Assembly (NCBI RefSeq): GCF_026213295.1
Contig: NC_079417.1
Span: forward strand, 1,533,154 to 1,597,153
Direction of reading: 5' to 3'
Length of the DNA: 64,000 nt
From: Gadus chalcogrammus
Lineage: Eukaryota > Chordata > Actinopteri > Gadiformes > Gadidae
The position numbers and the translations under genes were made by a program. Shown here piece by piece: positions 62,653 to 64,000 of the stretch (the stretch's first letter is position 1; each line of letters begins with the position of its first letter). The notes under the pieces were generated by a model, which saw only the letters and a program-made list of their open reading frames with translations, was not told the origin of the DNA and made no database searches.

Positions 62653-64000
62653 CTAAGTAAAACCAAGTCATGGTATTTCAAAACAGACCCAACCTCCAGC
62701 ACCAAACACATGAATTCCTTCTAGACACCATGGCTCTGGACACACTAAGACCTCGCTCGTCTGCAACCCAGACAGCAGCTCTACCACAGCCCTGAAGAAC
62801 GGAGAGCGGGAGGGCGTGCACGCACTCAGAAGACTCATCAACTCAGACATGAACCCGGACATCAAGGTCCAATTCAGGGGGTAACCCCTGAATTGGGGGT
62901 CATACTCCGGGCTCCAACCAAGACACTGAGTGGAGGAACAACCCCAAACTGTTCCTCTGCATGCAGAGTTCTGGAGATCTGCTCTCAGAGCGAACACAGA
63001 GCGACCGGTGCAGAGGAGAATCAGGACGCGTCTTCAGTCCAGAACCCGAAATGAGAGTTTCCATAAAAAAAACACTGGAAAAGAAAGTGATCCAGGCTCC
63101 ATAACAAAGACCTCGCAGACAGAGAGACCCAACAGAGCGAGGCCAGCGGGTTCTGGAGCTCAAACCAGGAGAGACCAACCAGAACTAAGACCAGAAGAAA
63201 CCCACAAGAACCAGTCAGCCAGCTGCTTCTGGAGCTCAAACCAGGAGAGAGCCAGCAGAACGAGGCCCAGTCATCCAGCGACCAGAAGGGAGGCACGGCC
63301 CTGAGAACAGACACCCAGCAGAACACCTGAGATCTACAGCCGACCAGCGGGACTGAGCAACAGCTGAGGACGTCCGTGACGAGACCCAGGCTCAGTGAGC
63401 ACGTGGGCGGACATGGACGCCGTTCACAGTCCTGGCATCCAGAGAGAAGACCAGAAACCCCTTCCCCATGGAGCCCCCCCGCACTCAAAGACCGGGACAA
63501 AGCCGAAGACGTCGACAAACGGCCCTACCTGTCGAGGGACTCACAAATCCAGGTTAATGGACCTCCTCCCCCCTCTCCCCCCACGATCTCTACCCCAGAC
63601 CCCCCCACTACAACCCCCAGGCAGCGCACCCGCACACCCGAGACTACACACACTCTGACATCACCCCAGACATGAGCTCATCTCCGACTGGAATGGGGAG
63701 ACGACCTGGGGGAGAGAGACCGAACACACAGCCCTCACTCTCTCATAACGGCGGGTCTTTAAGATCCATGGTGTGTAAGATCTGTGGCATATAGTGGCCA
63801 GCTAAGCCACACTAATGCACAGGGTGGGGTCCACCATGTAGTTTCATATGCTGTCATTATCTTTACAAAGACGGGTGAAGCCTCATTCTAACACCTCGTC
63901 CCAGGACGTGAGCTAACGTCCTGACCATGACCTCATTAACTAAAATCGTCCTTTCACCTTTCCCCGTATAGACGCATTTGTAATTGTAACAAAGGAATTT
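62653..64000. other. Unassigned region, possibly a decayed retroelement
   Basis: Short plus-strand open segments change frame repeatedly: ALKNGEREGVHALRRLINSD, then FSPEPEMRVSIKKTLEKKVI, and a Pro-rich piece near 63480-63660. This pattern fits an old inactivated coding element, but I cannot name the family. No reverse-transcriptase motif is visible. Confidence 0.25.

Overview
This window is vertebrate nuclear DNA, almost certainly from a teleost fish. It holds multi-exon genes with GT-AG introns, hAT-type and TTAA-flanked miniature elements, a tRNA-derived SINE, and a very high density of micro- and minisatellites. That repeat density resembles what is known of cod-like fishes (Gadiformes), but this placement is an inference.

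Four protein genes account for nearly all coding sequence. (1) 1-12697, minus strand: complement component C4, from the signal peptide through most of the thioester domain; the C-terminal part lies off the left edge. I placed 28 exons whose phases join without error except one exon that is one base short. (2) 17552-21257, minus strand: a complete five-exon gene for a predicted secreted 982-residue protein with two C-type lectin domains, a 614-residue Ser/Thr/Pro repeat region encoded by one exon, and a third lectin domain. (3) About 23.7-33.7 kb, plus strand: a retinoid X receptor beta gene (rxrb) with a noncoding first exon inferred in a GC-rich region, a possible 24-nt microexon in the hinge, and a 42-nt exon adding 14 residues to the ligand-binding domain. 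(4) 37313-55105 and beyond the right edge, minus strand: the formin fhod3, from the N-terminal armadillo region through FH1, FH2 and the C-terminal autoregulatory segment, in 21 phase-compatible exons.

The first two genes encode a complement factor and a probable secreted lectin. C4 and RXRB both lie in the human MHC region, so their linkage here may preserve part of that ancient neighbourhood. The lectin gene and rxrb are divergently transcribed; rxrb and fhod3 are tail to tail.

The most unusual features are: a lectin-mucin-lectin protein with an N-glycosylation sequon in many repeats; minisatellites in both rxrb and fhod3 whose units copy the adjacent exon end together with its 5' splice site; a C4 intron that is almost entirely one TTAA-flanked palindromic element; an interstitial telomere-like array held between inverted-repeat arms inside another C4 intron; and fhod3 coding exons expanded by in-frame minisatellites. 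From about 55.3 kb to the right end I find only repeats and unassigned sequence, probably a large 5' intron of fhod3.
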